From NCBI GenBank assembly GCA_016839555.1, contig JAEOUA010000012.1, positions 310,001-374,000 of the forward strand: DNA of 64,000 bases, given 5' to 3'. This stretch comes from Promethearchaeota archaeon (GTDB taxonomy: Archaea; Asgardarchaeota; Lokiarchaeia; Sigyniarchaeales; SOKP01). Under the pieces are notes generated by a model. That model searched no databases, was not told where the DNA came from, and saw only the letters and a list, made by a program, of their open reading frames with translations. The translations under genes and the position numbers were made by a program. Shown piece after piece: positions 48,001 to 55,865 of this stretch; position 1 is the first letter of the stretch; every line of letters begins with the position of its first letter.

Positions 48001-48563
48001 TCTTATGCATGGGATGCGGGGATTGCGCAGCAGCCTGTCCCGCGGGAGCAATTACAATGAGTCATTTTGCAGATGAACAATTAACTCCAATGATTTCAGA
48101 AGCGGTTCGAGGGGAGTTTGTAGATGATCGCCCTCGGATTATAGCATTCCTATGCAATTGGTGTAGTTATGCGGGAGCTGATACCTGTGGTGTGAGTCGA
48201 TTTCAATACCCCACAAATATTCGCCCAATCCGTGTCATGTGCTCTGGAAGAATTCCAAAAAGTTATATTCTGCAAGCATTTTTAGAGGGAGCTGATGCAG
48301 TTCTTATTGGGGGATGCCATATTGGAGATTGCCATTATATGAAAGGGAATTATGATGCGCTTCGAAGATATCATGAATTAGATGAAATTATTGATAAAGT
48401 GGGTATTAATCCAAAACGTTTACGTATTGAATGGGTTTCAGCAAGCGAGGGAAAACGATTTGCAGAAGTAGTTACTGAATTTGTCAATGAAATAAAAGAG
48501 CTTGGTTCACTAAGTCAAGAACATCAGAAAGAAGAATCTGTAATAATAAAAGGAGGTGCTTAA
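45063..48563 (+). CDS. hdrA: HdrA-HdrA-MvhD fusion, electron-bifurcation/confurcation core
   Basis: A 1166-aa flavo-iron-sulfur protein built of three parts. Module 1 (1-445) is an HdrA-type FAD domain (VIGAGISGIEASL) with LDCSICILAPKM and inserted clusters at Cys109/112/115/119 and Cys157/165/168/172. Module 2 (about 455-1010) is a complete second HdrA: RIGVFICECGINIGG, AACTPRTHEPLFQ, a second FAD loop VGGGIAGITSAM and two [4Fe-4S] motifs (about 948-995, CIACQKCEEVC and CMGCGDCAAAC). Module 3 (about 1023-1145) is MvhD-like, with Cys1031, 1034, 1042, 1060, 1085, 1090 in FLCNWCSYAGAD and GGCHIGDCHYM. The layout recalls QmoA plus QmoB joined. First gene of the operon with hdrC, hdrB, metV, metF. 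Confidence 0.93.
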   Translation: MTDNKLSSILVIGAGISGIEASLSLAEQGYRVILVDKYPSIGGKMAQLDKTFPTLDCSICILAPKMVETARHPNIELLTYSEVQEVNGEAGNFKVKILKKAKYVDWDKCTGCGQCSEKCPMKKIPNEFEEGMGTRTAIYIPFPQAVPRKATVDAEHCLYLTKGACQLCLKECEAEAINFEMEDEILEYNVGSIIVATGYSQINPEVLPRYHYGEYPNVITAMQYERLLSASGPTEGELLRPSDGKHAHNIGFVACVGSRNEDVCPYCSKFCCMYMAKEGVVTREHASDTNVTIFFNDTRVIGKNQEEFIERAKNEYKLKYYHGIPGDIREDPETHDLLVKHANLDTGEVETTRFDLVVLANAVTPSEGTEELAKILGIETNQLGFYKTKDSTEDLESTKEGIYITGSCQSPDDIANSVSKAGGAAALAALHVQPLSEEEQRIELPPLKDVRVNDKPRIGVFICECGINIGGYMDIQELVEYAKTLPDVVFSMHNKYSCSSLTQDIIKEKIEELNLNRVIVAACTPRTHEPLFQKTIREAGLNEYLFNFVSIRELDSWVHMKDREKATDKAKDLIRMGVARTRFLKPEFKIEGDVVPEALVVGGGIAGITSAMEIAQKGFTVHVVEKDDKLGGQLNLIYKINFDRIDSKEYLEKKLKEYNSFKNIKTYLNSELIDVTGAIGDFNVKIKDNIKGKTKTLNVGVIIVATGAHEYKPEGWYHYGEEGMSDKIMTQLELSEKLRNNELKDGEDIVFIHCVGSRQLDPEKGVPYCSLICCGESIRHALYVKENYPNSNIYVLYRDIRVGTDEEQYYWEARENINYIRFNDYPEVNLIDGKINVKVMDILTQTHLTIDADRLVLSTPLIPYDNKYLSELLKVPIDQNGFFLEAHIKLRPVDFATAGIFLAGTAHGPKGIADSISQGRGAAAHALIPLISGVVENEPLVSIVDPALCIACQKCEEVCNFGAIGVQFNGKKLVSESNPLLCMGCGDCAAACPAGAITMSHFADEQLTPMISEAVRGEFVDDRPRIIAFLCNWCSYAGADTCGVSRFQYPTNIRPIRVMCSGRIPKSYILQAFLEGADAVLIGGCHIGDCHYMKGNYDALRRYHELDEIIDKVGINPKRLRIEWVSASEGKRFAEVVTEFVNEIKELGSLSQEHQKEESVIIKGGA

Positions 48564-48566
48564 AAA

Positions 48567-49106
48567 ATGACTGAAGAAAAAGTAGTTAAGTCGAGTGAAC
48601 TAGACCATCATTTTAGGTATGAGATTAGTGAAAAAGTGGGAGCGAAGACTCTTCTTAAATGCATTCAATGTGGAGTATGTTCCTCGGGTTGTACTGTATC
48701 TGAATTCATTGATTTACAACCACATAGAGTTGTCGCTTCTTTATTATTGGGACTAAAAGATGTTGTTTTATCGAGTAACGCAATTTGGACTTGTTCTCTC
48801 TGCCATAGGTGTACTGAAAGATGCCCTAAGAATGTAGATTATTCTTTCATTCTTGCTTTATTGCGTAATATGGCAGTAGAAGAAGGAAATGCACCAAAAG
48901 AATACACAGTAACCGTCAATACTCTTTATGATAGTGGATTTGTTGTTCCATACACGGGGAGAATGAAAGAAACAATAGATAGAAGACGTGAAAGACTTGA
49001 GTTACCACAAATAGTCCCTCCCAATATGGATGATATAAGATTTATAATTGAAAAAACGAATTTAGGAGATTTAATTAAAAATAAAAATAACGAGGAGGAG
49101 GAATAA
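48567..49106 (+). CDS. hdrC: Heterodisulfide reductase subunit C-like
   Basis: A 179-aa small iron-sulfur subunit with two [4Fe-4S] motifs, CIQCGVCSSGC (Cys32/35/38/42) and CSLCHRCTERC (Cys76/79/82/86). It links HdrA clusters to HdrB. It starts 3 nt after the hdrA stop; its Shine-Dalgarno AGGAGGTG (48551-48558) lies in the last codons of hdrA, so translation is coupled. Its own 3' end is an Asp/Asn/Glu-rich tail whose GAG codons provide the ribosome site for hdrB. Confidence 0.92.
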   Translation: MTEEKVVKSSELDHHFRYEISEKVGAKTLLKCIQCGVCSSGCTVSEFIDLQPHRVVASLLLGLKDVVLSSNAIWTCSLCHRCTERCPKNVDYSFILALLRNMAVEEGNAPKEYTVTVNTLYDSGFVVPYTGRMKETIDRRRERLELPQIVPPNMDDIRFIIEKTNLGDLIKNKNNEEEE

Positions 49107-49109
49107 AGA

Positions 49110-49997
49110 ATGTCTTATGAATATGCACTATATTTAGGTTGTACCATACCGCTCAAATATCCACAATTTGAAAAAGCTTTCCGAGAAATATCTAAGATTT
49201 TGGATATTAAATATAAGGAAATGGAAGGCTCAAGTTGTTGTCCTGATCCTGTTGCTATACAGTCTTTAAACGTTGATACTTGGCTCACTATTGCAGCAAG
49301 AAATTTAGCACTTGCAGAACAAATGGGCTTGGATATTATGACTATCTGTTCGGGTTGTTATGAAACCTTAAAGACAACTAAAGTATTATTAGAAGAAGAT
49401 AAAGAAGCATTTAATCGTATAAATTCAATTTTAAACCAAATCAACTATAATTATAAAGGAACTATAGAGGTTACCCATTTTGCCGAGTTATTTGAACAAG
49501 AGGATATGATAAAAAAAATAAAGGAAAACATTGTAAGACCTCTCGATGACTTAAATGTTGCTGCGCATTATGGATGCCACTTAATAAGACCAAGTAAGAT
49601 TCTTCAATTTGATGATCCCGAGCGACCAGAATCAATAGATAAGATACTAAAGGCTTTAGGAGCTAACACAATTGCATTTGCCTCGAAATTAGAATGCTGC
49701 GGATATTGTGCAAGGTTAAATGAAGATATTGGTTATAAACTTGTTCAAGAAAAAATGGTTGATTTAGAGCATTTAGATCTAGAGGTTGATGCGATGGTGG
49801 CAGTGTGTCCAGCATGTGTCAGTCAATATGATAAAAAAGAGAGAGTGTTACAAAGAAAAACAGCAGAAGATTTAGACATTCCAATCTTATATTTACCAGA
49901 ATTAATGGCAATTGCCTTTGGTGTTGATACAGAAAAATTGGATTTAACAAAACGTAGCGTAAAACCTACGAAATTACTTGAAAAATTAAAAACATAA
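49110..49997 (+). CDS. hdrB: Heterodisulfide reductase subunit B-like
   Basis: A 295-aa subunit with two complete CCG domains (CX31-39CCX35-36CXXC). The first is Cys11, Cys43-44, Cys80, Cys83; the second has GCHLIRP, LECCGYC and AVCPAC with spacings of 39 and 35. In methanogens these bind the noncubane [4Fe-4S] clusters that reduce CoM-S-S-CoB. Here MetVF follows, so the reaction may instead be coupled to methylene-THF, or a disulfide other than CoM-S-S-CoB. It starts 3 nt after hdrC and is followed by a hairpin and metV. Confidence 0.92.
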   Translation: MSYEYALYLGCTIPLKYPQFEKAFREISKILDIKYKEMEGSSCCPDPVAIQSLNVDTWLTIAARNLALAEQMGLDIMTICSGCYETLKTTKVLLEEDKEAFNRINSILNQINYNYKGTIEVTHFAELFEQEDMIKKIKENIVRPLDDLNVAAHYGCHLIRPSKILQFDDPERPESIDKILKALGANTIAFASKLECCGYCARLNEDIGYKLVQEKMVDLEHLDLEVDAMVAVCPACVSQYDKKERVLQRKTAEDLDIPILYLPELMAIAFGVDTEKLDLTKRSVKPTKLLEKLKT

Positions 49998-49998
49998 G

Positions 49999-50023
49999 AG
50001 AATTGAATTTTTTTTACAATTCT
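49999..50023 (+). terminator. Hairpin with T-rich loop between hdrB and metV
   Basis: AGAATTG (49999-50005) pairs with CAATTCT (50017-50023) across an 11-base loop containing eight T. It lies 2 bases after the hdrB stop. It may be a partial terminator or RNA processing site, which could set different levels for hdrABC and metVF. The 117-bp gap is the only wide spacing inside the operon. Confidence 0.35.
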
Positions 50024-50114
50024 TAAAAAAATTTTTAAATAAACAAAAAATTAAGAAAAAATTAAAAAGTGAGAATAAAAAGAAAAACAAGAATAAATTT
50101 GGGAGTATTTTACA

Positions 50115-50810
50115 ATGATAATTACACAACAAAAAGATATTGATGAAATATATGAGATGATAAAACCATACTCTAAAATTTTAATAGCTGGTTGTGATGG
50201 ATGCTGCCAACCACCTAGATCCATTAATGAAGCTAAAATGCTTGGACAGTTATTAGAATTGAAAGCAAAAACAGAAGGAAAAGAATTAAAATGGAAAGCA
50301 ACAACTGTGTTACGGCAATGCGATGACAGAATTGCAGCAACTACCCTAAGACCGCTTATTGAAGAGTATGAAGCAATTGTTTCATTAGCATGCGGATTAG
50401 GGGTGGTAATGCTTAATAAAGTGTTTGAAGATACATTAACCTTTCCAGCTCAAGATAGTATGTTTGGAGGTGTACAGAATGCAGGAGAAAATAGTTTTAT
50501 TCAGTATTGTGAAGAATGTGGAGAATGTATTCTTGCTGAAACTGGAGGAATTTGCCCGCGTGCTGGTTGTGCGAAACATTTAAGTAATGGACCTTGCGGA
50601 GGTATGGTGGATGGAATGTGTGAAGTAGGAGATTACACACATCCTTGCGCTTGGGTTGAGATATGGAAACGTCTTAAAAAATTCGACAGGCTCGATCTCT
50701 TCAAGAAATATCGTCCTCCAAGGGATTGGAGAACATCTACTTCTCCTGAATACATTGAAATTAATAAAGACTATACAAATGTAGAAGAAAAAGAGGAGGT
50801 GGAAGGTTAG
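50115..50810 (+). CDS. metV: MetV-type subunit of methylene-THF reductase, copy 2
   Basis: A 231-aa protein: the N-terminal half with ILIAGCDGCCQPPRS and IVSLACGLGVVMLN, the C-terminal half with YCEECGECILAETGGICP, CAKHLSNGPCGGMVDGMCEV and GDYTHPCAW. It is the same family as the copy at 35.2 kb, but linked to hdrABC, matching the known HdrABC-MetVF arrangement of some acetogens. A GGGAG site (50101) precedes ATG 50115. It starts one base before metF ends its ribosome site; the two are tightly coupled. Confidence 0.88.
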   Translation: MIITQQKDIDEIYEMIKPYSKILIAGCDGCCQPPRSINEAKMLGQLLELKAKTEGKELKWKATTVLRQCDDRIAATTLRPLIEEYEAIVSLACGLGVVMLNKVFEDTLTFPAQDSMFGGVQNAGENSFIQYCEECGECILAETGGICPRAGCAKHLSNGPCGGMVDGMCEVGDYTHPCAWVEIWKRLKKFDRLDLFKKYRPPRDWRTSTSPEYIEINKDYTNVEEKEEVEG

Positions 50811-50811
50811 A

Positions 50812-51765
50812 ATGTCAAATCGACCAGCTTATAGCAACTTAGTAAAAAAAATTAAAGAAGGACATTTCGTATTCACTGGAGAACTTGAACCTAAAAAGAT
50901 TTTAAATCTCGATGAAATTATTCATTCCGCAAAAGAAATGAAAAAAACCGGAAAAATCGTAGCAGCTAATGTTACGGACGGCCCACAAGGAGATGCATAT
51001 ATGTGTTCTATGGTTCCAAGTTATATTATACAAAAGGAGGCAGGTATAGAAGCTGTATGGCAAGTAACCGTAAGAGATCGGAATCGGGTAGCACTTTTTG
51101 GTGATGTATTAGGAGCAGCACAATTAGGAATAAAAAATATCCTAACATTAACTGGAGATCATACTGCACTTGGAGACCATAAAAAAGGCCGAGCTGTCTA
51201 TGATATTGATAGTACACAATTTTGCGAAATGCTTTCCATAATGATTGATAAAGGAACTGATCTAAATGGGAATGAACTTGAAGGAGGCAAAATAGAAATG
51301 AATTATGGATGCGTTGCGAACCCTAATAGCGATCCAAGGGAACCTGAAATTTTGAAAGTTGGAAGAAAGGTGGAACAGGGTGTGGACTTTATTCAAACTC
51401 AAACCTCCTTTGAGATTGATCAAGCAAAGGATTTCTTAAAAGAATTGGAGCAATTTAACGTTCCCGTGTTATTAGGTGTGTTTCCTCTTAAAAGTTATGG
51501 AATCGCATGGTATTTTGATAATTACATTCCAGGTGTATCCGTTCCTAAGGATCTTTTAAAATCACTAAAAAAAGCGGAGAAAGATAATAAAGGAGATAAA
51601 AAAGCTAAATATGCGGCAATTGATAAGATTAATATAGATTTCTTTGAACCATTTGTTAAAGAAATAAAGGACACAACAAAAGCAGCCGGAATCCACTGCA
51701 TGGCAGTTGAATACGAACGCCTTTTTGACCCATTACTAAAGAGTTTCCCAGAATATGTTGATTAA
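50812..51765 (+). CDS. metF: 5,10-methylenetetrahydrofolate reductase, copy 2
   Basis: A 317-aa TIM-barrel MetF: GHFVFTGELEPKK, NILTLTGDHTALGD, YGCVANPNSDPREPE and FIQTQTSFEID. ATG 50812 follows the metV stop directly, with the Shine-Dalgarno GAGGAGGTGG (50793-50802) inside the last metV codons. It reduces methylene-tetrahydrofolate or oxidises methyl-tetrahydrofolate with electrons passed through HdrABC-MvhD. It is diverged from copy 1, so the two may serve different directions or partners. An Lrp-type regulator follows 100 bp downstream. Confidence 0.92.
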   Translation: MSNRPAYSNLVKKIKEGHFVFTGELEPKKILNLDEIIHSAKEMKKTGKIVAANVTDGPQGDAYMCSMVPSYIIQKEAGIEAVWQVTVRDRNRVALFGDVLGAAQLGIKNILTLTGDHTALGDHKKGRAVYDIDSTQFCEMLSIMIDKGTDLNGNELEGGKIEMNYGCVANPNSDPREPEILKVGRKVEQGVDFIQTQTSFEIDQAKDFLKELEQFNVPVLLGVFPLKSYGIAWYFDNYIPGVSVPKDLLKSLKKAEKDNKGDKKAKYAAIDKINIDFFEPFVKEIKDTTKAAGIHCMAVEYERLFDPLLKSFPEYVD

Positions 51766-51865
51766 GTTTAAATAATACAAAATATGTAAAAATATATAAA
51801 AAAAACTTATAAAATTTTATTTTTTTTAAATTTGAATAATAATAAAATAAATAAACCCTAAAGGG

Positions 51866-52351
51866 GTGAAGAAAATTAAAAATTTAGACGAACAAGATAA
51901 AAAAATTTTAGAGATGCTAATTCAGGACTCTAGGAGGCCTTATAGAGAGATAGCAGAAGAAGTTGGCCTTTCAGAATCAACTATTCGCAAACGTGTGATA
52001 AAACTTCAAGAAACGGGAGTTATAGAAAAATTTACAATTACAATATGCAGAGAAGATGCGAGATGTATTATTGCATTTATTACACTCCTACCAAAATCCC
52101 AGTCTGAAATAAAGGAATTACTCATGGAAACACAAGTACTGCCAGAATGTAAAGAGGTTTACGCTCTCGCAGGTGAATGTGGGATTCTAATCAAAGTAGA
52201 AGTAGCTGAAATAAATGAACTCGATGCTCTCATCGAATCCTTTCGCGCCAGAAGTGATGTTCGCAGTGTTGAGCGTGTATGCGTGGTTTTAAAACCGATT
52301 AAAGCTCCCGATAACGGGCTTCATAGATCTACCCTTCAGAGATCTATTTAA
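51866..52351 (+). CDS. Lrp/AsnC-family transcriptional regulator
   Basis: A 161-aa Lrp-type protein: the N-terminal winged helix LDEQDKKILEMLIQDSRRPY, IAEEVGLSESTIRKRV, and a C-terminal ligand-binding ferredoxin-like domain. It starts at GTG 51866. It lies 100 bp downstream of metF on the same strand, so it may regulate the hdr-met operon. Ligand unknown. The C-terminal end ALKAPDN region is less typical, with a tail of about 12 residues. Confidence 0.88.
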   Translation: MKKIKNLDEQDKKILEMLIQDSRRPYREIAEEVGLSESTIRKRVIKLQETGVIEKFTITICREDARCIIAFITLLPKSQSEIKELLMETQVLPECKEVYALAGECGILIKVEVAEINELDALIESFRARSDVRSVERVCVVLKPIKAPDNGLHRSTLQRSI

Positions 52352-52430
52352 ATAATATTTTTAATTTATTTCTCTTTTAAATTACTCCATCTAAGCCTTC
52401 TTAAGATAATTAGGCTTCAATTTATTTATC

Positions 52431-53162
52431 TCAAACTTCCATTTTAAAAATAAGACAATTATCTCTTTCACATTTCTCATTAGAATTTGAAAATTGACAT
52501 TTATGGGGTGAATATTTTAGATCTATATTAAATTCCTCTCTTAAGAAATCAAGTGTCTCGCAAATTGATAGTTTCACTGATCGTTTGCAACAATGCTCTA
52601 AATTATCGGCTATCTTAGCTAAAGCTCTAGATGTCATCTTATTTGCTAAACTTCTTGGAATGACAGTCGATGGATTTGCGCCAGTAAAAATGCTTATTGC
52701 AACTCCAGAACCCATTCCAGCACCGCATGAACCATAAAAACCACAATATCCTCCTGGTATTTTTGAAGCACGGTTAATTGCTTCTTTAATATCTGAAAAG
52801 GTGATTTTAGTTCCATTTGGTTTTTTTATATTGTTATTTTTCAAAGCTGTGAGTATTACTGCAGGAGTTAGAGCATGGTGTTCAGGACCATATTGGTTAA
52901 AGCTAGGGTGCTTCATGATTCTGTCTGCGATTAAAAAAGGATTTTTTAAAACGGTATTTTTACAAAAATCCTCAATAACTTTTATAGGTTTCTCTGAATG
53001 ACATGTATCACATATATAGTGTCCTTTTGGACAAAAAATATTTGTTATAAATTCATTTTGACAAAATTCACAATTAAGTTTTTTATAATCTTTTTGATTG
53101 AATATATATTCCAATTCCTCACCGCAAATTATACAAATATCTTTTTTACTCATTAAAACCAA
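52431..53162 (-). CDS. DUF5714-like cysteine-rich protein
   Basis: A 243-aa protein with an N-terminal zinc-binding region (CIICGEELEY, CEFCQNEF, CPKGHYICDTC) and a second domain with YCGFYGSCGAGMGSGVAISI, DNLEHCCKRS and HKCQFSNSNEKCERDNC. I recognise this as the DUF5714-type family of archaea and anaerobes; its function is not known, but the cysteine pattern suggests metal or cluster binding. It is convergent with the Lrp gene. Confidence 0.72.
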   Translation of the reverse strand: MVLMSKKDICIICGEELEYIFNQKDYKKLNCEFCQNEFITNIFCPKGHYICDTCHSEKPIKVIEDFCKNTVLKNPFLIADRIMKHPSFNQYGPEHHALTPAVILTALKNNNIKKPNGTKITFSDIKEAINRASKIPGGYCGFYGSCGAGMGSGVAISIFTGANPSTVIPRSLANKMTSRALAKIADNLEHCCKRSVKLSICETLDFLREEFNIDLKYSPHKCQFSNSNEKCERDNCLIFKMEV

Positions 53163-53400
53163 TCTTTTAAGCTATTATTTTTTTAAATACTTTTTTAGTT
53201 ATTATTATTTCATTGAATACTCGATATTATTCAATATTTTTAATATTAGAATGCTTTTAAGAATGTTTTTAATAAAAAAAAAGAATTTTTGAAGGTTTGA
53301 TTTATTTTATTACATTATGATTAAAAGATTCTTTAAAAAAAGGTAAATATTCTAAAAATTATACTTTTTAAATAAAATATTAAAGAATTAAAAAAGGGAA

Positions 53401-55308
53401 TTATTGTATTTCAGAAGGTTTAATTATCTTTTTCCCATATTGGGCTTGCATCTCAATTAATTTTTTGCGTTCCTCCTTTAAAATTTTCCAAAAGAATTCG
53501 GGCATATTTTCTTCCTTACTATACAAGTTTTCTATTCTCTCTAATTTTTCTAATAAATGTTCAGTCCTCAAAGAAAATTGGACCTCATAATCCTCTTGCT
53601 TATATTCTTTATTAAGATAAAGTTGAAATAATCTTTTTAAGTCTTCATATTTCGGTAAATATCCAATGGGGGTATTAACAGCTTCAAATTCACCATGAGA
53701 TCGCCCTTCTGCCCACATTACCCATATCATCTTATCTAACATACCATTTAGGAACTTTCCATTCGCATCTTTAAGAAAATAATTGGTAGCAAACACCTTC
53801 GGAGGGTGCTCTAATGAATTTCCAAAATTCTTGTAATTATCTAGGTACTTAGAAAGCGGAATCACGATAAAATCAAGATTTGCCATTGTACTCACAGATC
53901 GTACACCTGTTTTTCCTAAAGTTTGGGCAGTCGTTTCGGATTCAATTGAAGCTCCTAAAAAGACCCCATGTTCCCAATTTAAACTTTCAAGTATGGGAGG
54001 CATTGTATCTGAGTCACGACCTCCATAAAAGATCGCATGTAGAGGAACTCCATCAGGATTATGAAAGTTTGGGTCTGCATTTTCCAATTCCTCAATTCTT
54101 ACCGTATAGCGAGCATTTGGATGTGCGGGAGTTATTTTAATACCATTTTCATCATTTTTCCCTTTAAACCATTCACCAGAGAAATTCAATCCAGTTTCAG
54201 GAATTTTCTTACCCATTCCTAACCAGTAAGGGTTTCCATCATATATTAATACATTCGAAAATATCACTTCTTTAGGTGTGGTTATTGCCTCATAAATGAC
54301 GGGATCATGTTCAGGATTAACATCTTTAATTATTCCGAATACCCCACCTTCTATATTAACAGCGTGACAATATCCATCCTCCCATTGCCGTAAATAGGCA
54401 ATATCATCGCCAACAATTGTTTGATTAGGTAGCATTGCGGTTGAGGTCTTACCGCATCCAGAAGGATATGCTCCACAAAAATATGTTACTCTCTCCTTAT
54501 CTTTAGGATGTACACCCAAAAGAAAGAAATGCTCCGCTAACCAATTTTCGTTTTCTGCTTTATGAATTGCTAATCGTAAGGCAAGTTTCTTTAACCCTAA
54601 TGAATTTCCTGCATATTGGTTGTTTACTGATAAAACGCGATTCTCCTCTAAATCCACATAAACTCGCCTTTTATCAAGATTTTTCGTTATAGGAGGATCT
54701 CCAATTAATTCGCCTGAAGAATGAATGAAATAAAAGAAATTATCAGAGCCATTTAATTTTTTAAACTCTTCATATCCTTTTCGATATAGAAGGTCCTCAG
54801 AGTGCGCTACATAAAAGCTATCAGTTAATTGTAGTGCTAATATTGAAAATTTAGAATTTTTAGGTCCAAGACAGAAAAATCTTACGAGACATTCATGTCC
54901 TTCCATACAACCTTCCATAATATCAAATATTTCTTCTAAACCTTTTTTTCTCTCGATTGTATTTATCCATGGGCTCGTATATTCGCCTTCTGGCACTAAA
55001 ACTCGAGTATTTTCCTTATCCCGTGCTTGATCATGATTTTTAATGTTAAAAAATCCGTCGAAATGAACTGTATGCCCTTTCGTGCTAAGCCGTGCCTCTT
55101 CTCCAATTTCAATACATTTCTCGCGAACATATTGAATATCTTCTTTTGAATCAGTGATCACTGTTACTTTAGAAGGTCTGCAAACTTCTATAAATTCATT
55201 CACTATTCTCATTACATGCTCATTATTTAAGGCATATAATTTCTCATAATCCTCTTGAGATATTATATCGCTTTTGTTAATTTCTATAAAGGCTTTTGAT
55301 GAGTCCAT
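53401..55308 (-). CDS. pckG: Phosphoenolpyruvate carboxykinase (GTP)
   Basis: A 635-aa GTP-dependent PEPCK. The kinase-1a P-loop is YPSGCGKTSTAM, followed by the kinase-2 IVGDDIAYLRQWEDG and YPSGCGKT active-site cysteine; FNIKNHDQARDKEN and RVLVPEGEYTSPW are near the substrate-binding part. It interconverts oxaloacetate and PEP for gluconeogenesis. Length agrees with the GTP class. It is a single gene, divergent from the vWA-zinc gene with a 557-bp gap. Confidence 0.95.
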   Translation of the reverse strand: MDSSKAFIEINKSDIISQEDYEKLYALNNEHVMRIVNEFIEVCRPSKVTVITDSKEDIQYVREKCIEIGEEARLSTKGHTVHFDGFFNIKNHDQARDKENTRVLVPEGEYTSPWINTIERKKGLEEIFDIMEGCMEGHECLVRFFCLGPKNSKFSILALQLTDSFYVAHSEDLLYRKGYEEFKKLNGSDNFFYFIHSSGELIGDPPITKNLDKRRVYVDLEENRVLSVNNQYAGNSLGLKKLALRLAIHKAENENWLAEHFFLLGVHPKDKERVTYFCGAYPSGCGKTSTAMLPNQTIVGDDIAYLRQWEDGYCHAVNIEGGVFGIIKDVNPEHDPVIYEAITTPKEVIFSNVLIYDGNPYWLGMGKKIPETGLNFSGEWFKGKNDENGIKITPAHPNARYTVRIEELENADPNFHNPDGVPLHAIFYGGRDSDTMPPILESLNWEHGVFLGASIESETTAQTLGKTGVRSVSTMANLDFIVIPLSKYLDNYKNFGNSLEHPPKVFATNYFLKDANGKFLNGMLDKMIWVMWAEGRSHGEFEAVNTPIGYLPKYEDLKRLFQLYLNKEYKQEDYEVQFSLRTEHLLEKLERIENLYSKEENMPEFFWKILKEERKKLIEMQAQYGKKIIKPSEIQ

Positions 55309-55865
55309 ATTGTTAATCGTACCTAATTTTTCACAAATATATTTGAAATTTTTATAATTATTTAATAATAAATAATTATTTTTTTTATATAAATGTGATT
55401 TATAATGAAAATATTTAAGAAAAACAGGATTTCACTAAAAAACTTTCAAGTAGTATAATCACTACTTTTAAATGTTTCGAAAATGATGAACAAAATTCAT
55501 CCAATTTCAATAAAAAATAAAAAATTAAAATGATTTTAATAATTTAGTTTAACATTACACCTAAATTTAATTACGGATTAACAAATTACTCATATAAAAA
55601 AAGATCCAATATACCATCATACACTGAAAACGAGAGAAAATATTTAACTATATTTCCGAAATAGTTTTTATTTTGGTTTTATTATTATCTATCTGATAAA
55701 TTTTTCTATTTTTATTAATTCGGAATTGATAAAATTTAAATAACTTTTTTTAGTTTTATAATGATAATTTTAACAAAAAAACCTAAATTTAATTATTGAT
55801 TTATTAATCAATGGTTTAAAGTTAGATGAATATTAGAAGAATAACTATAAAAAAAAAGTGATTTT
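55309..55865. other. Divergent 557-bp intergenic region
   Basis: AT-rich region with the promoters of pckG and the vWA-zinc gene. The 14-base direct repeat CCTAAATTTAATTA occurs at 55560-55573 and 55782-55795. No gene or structured RNA recognised. Confidence 0.4.

Noticed and set aside
55560..55795. Direct repeat CCTAAATTTAATTA in the pckG upstream region
   Set aside because: Only 14 bases, all but two A/T, in an AT-rich gap; chance is likely.
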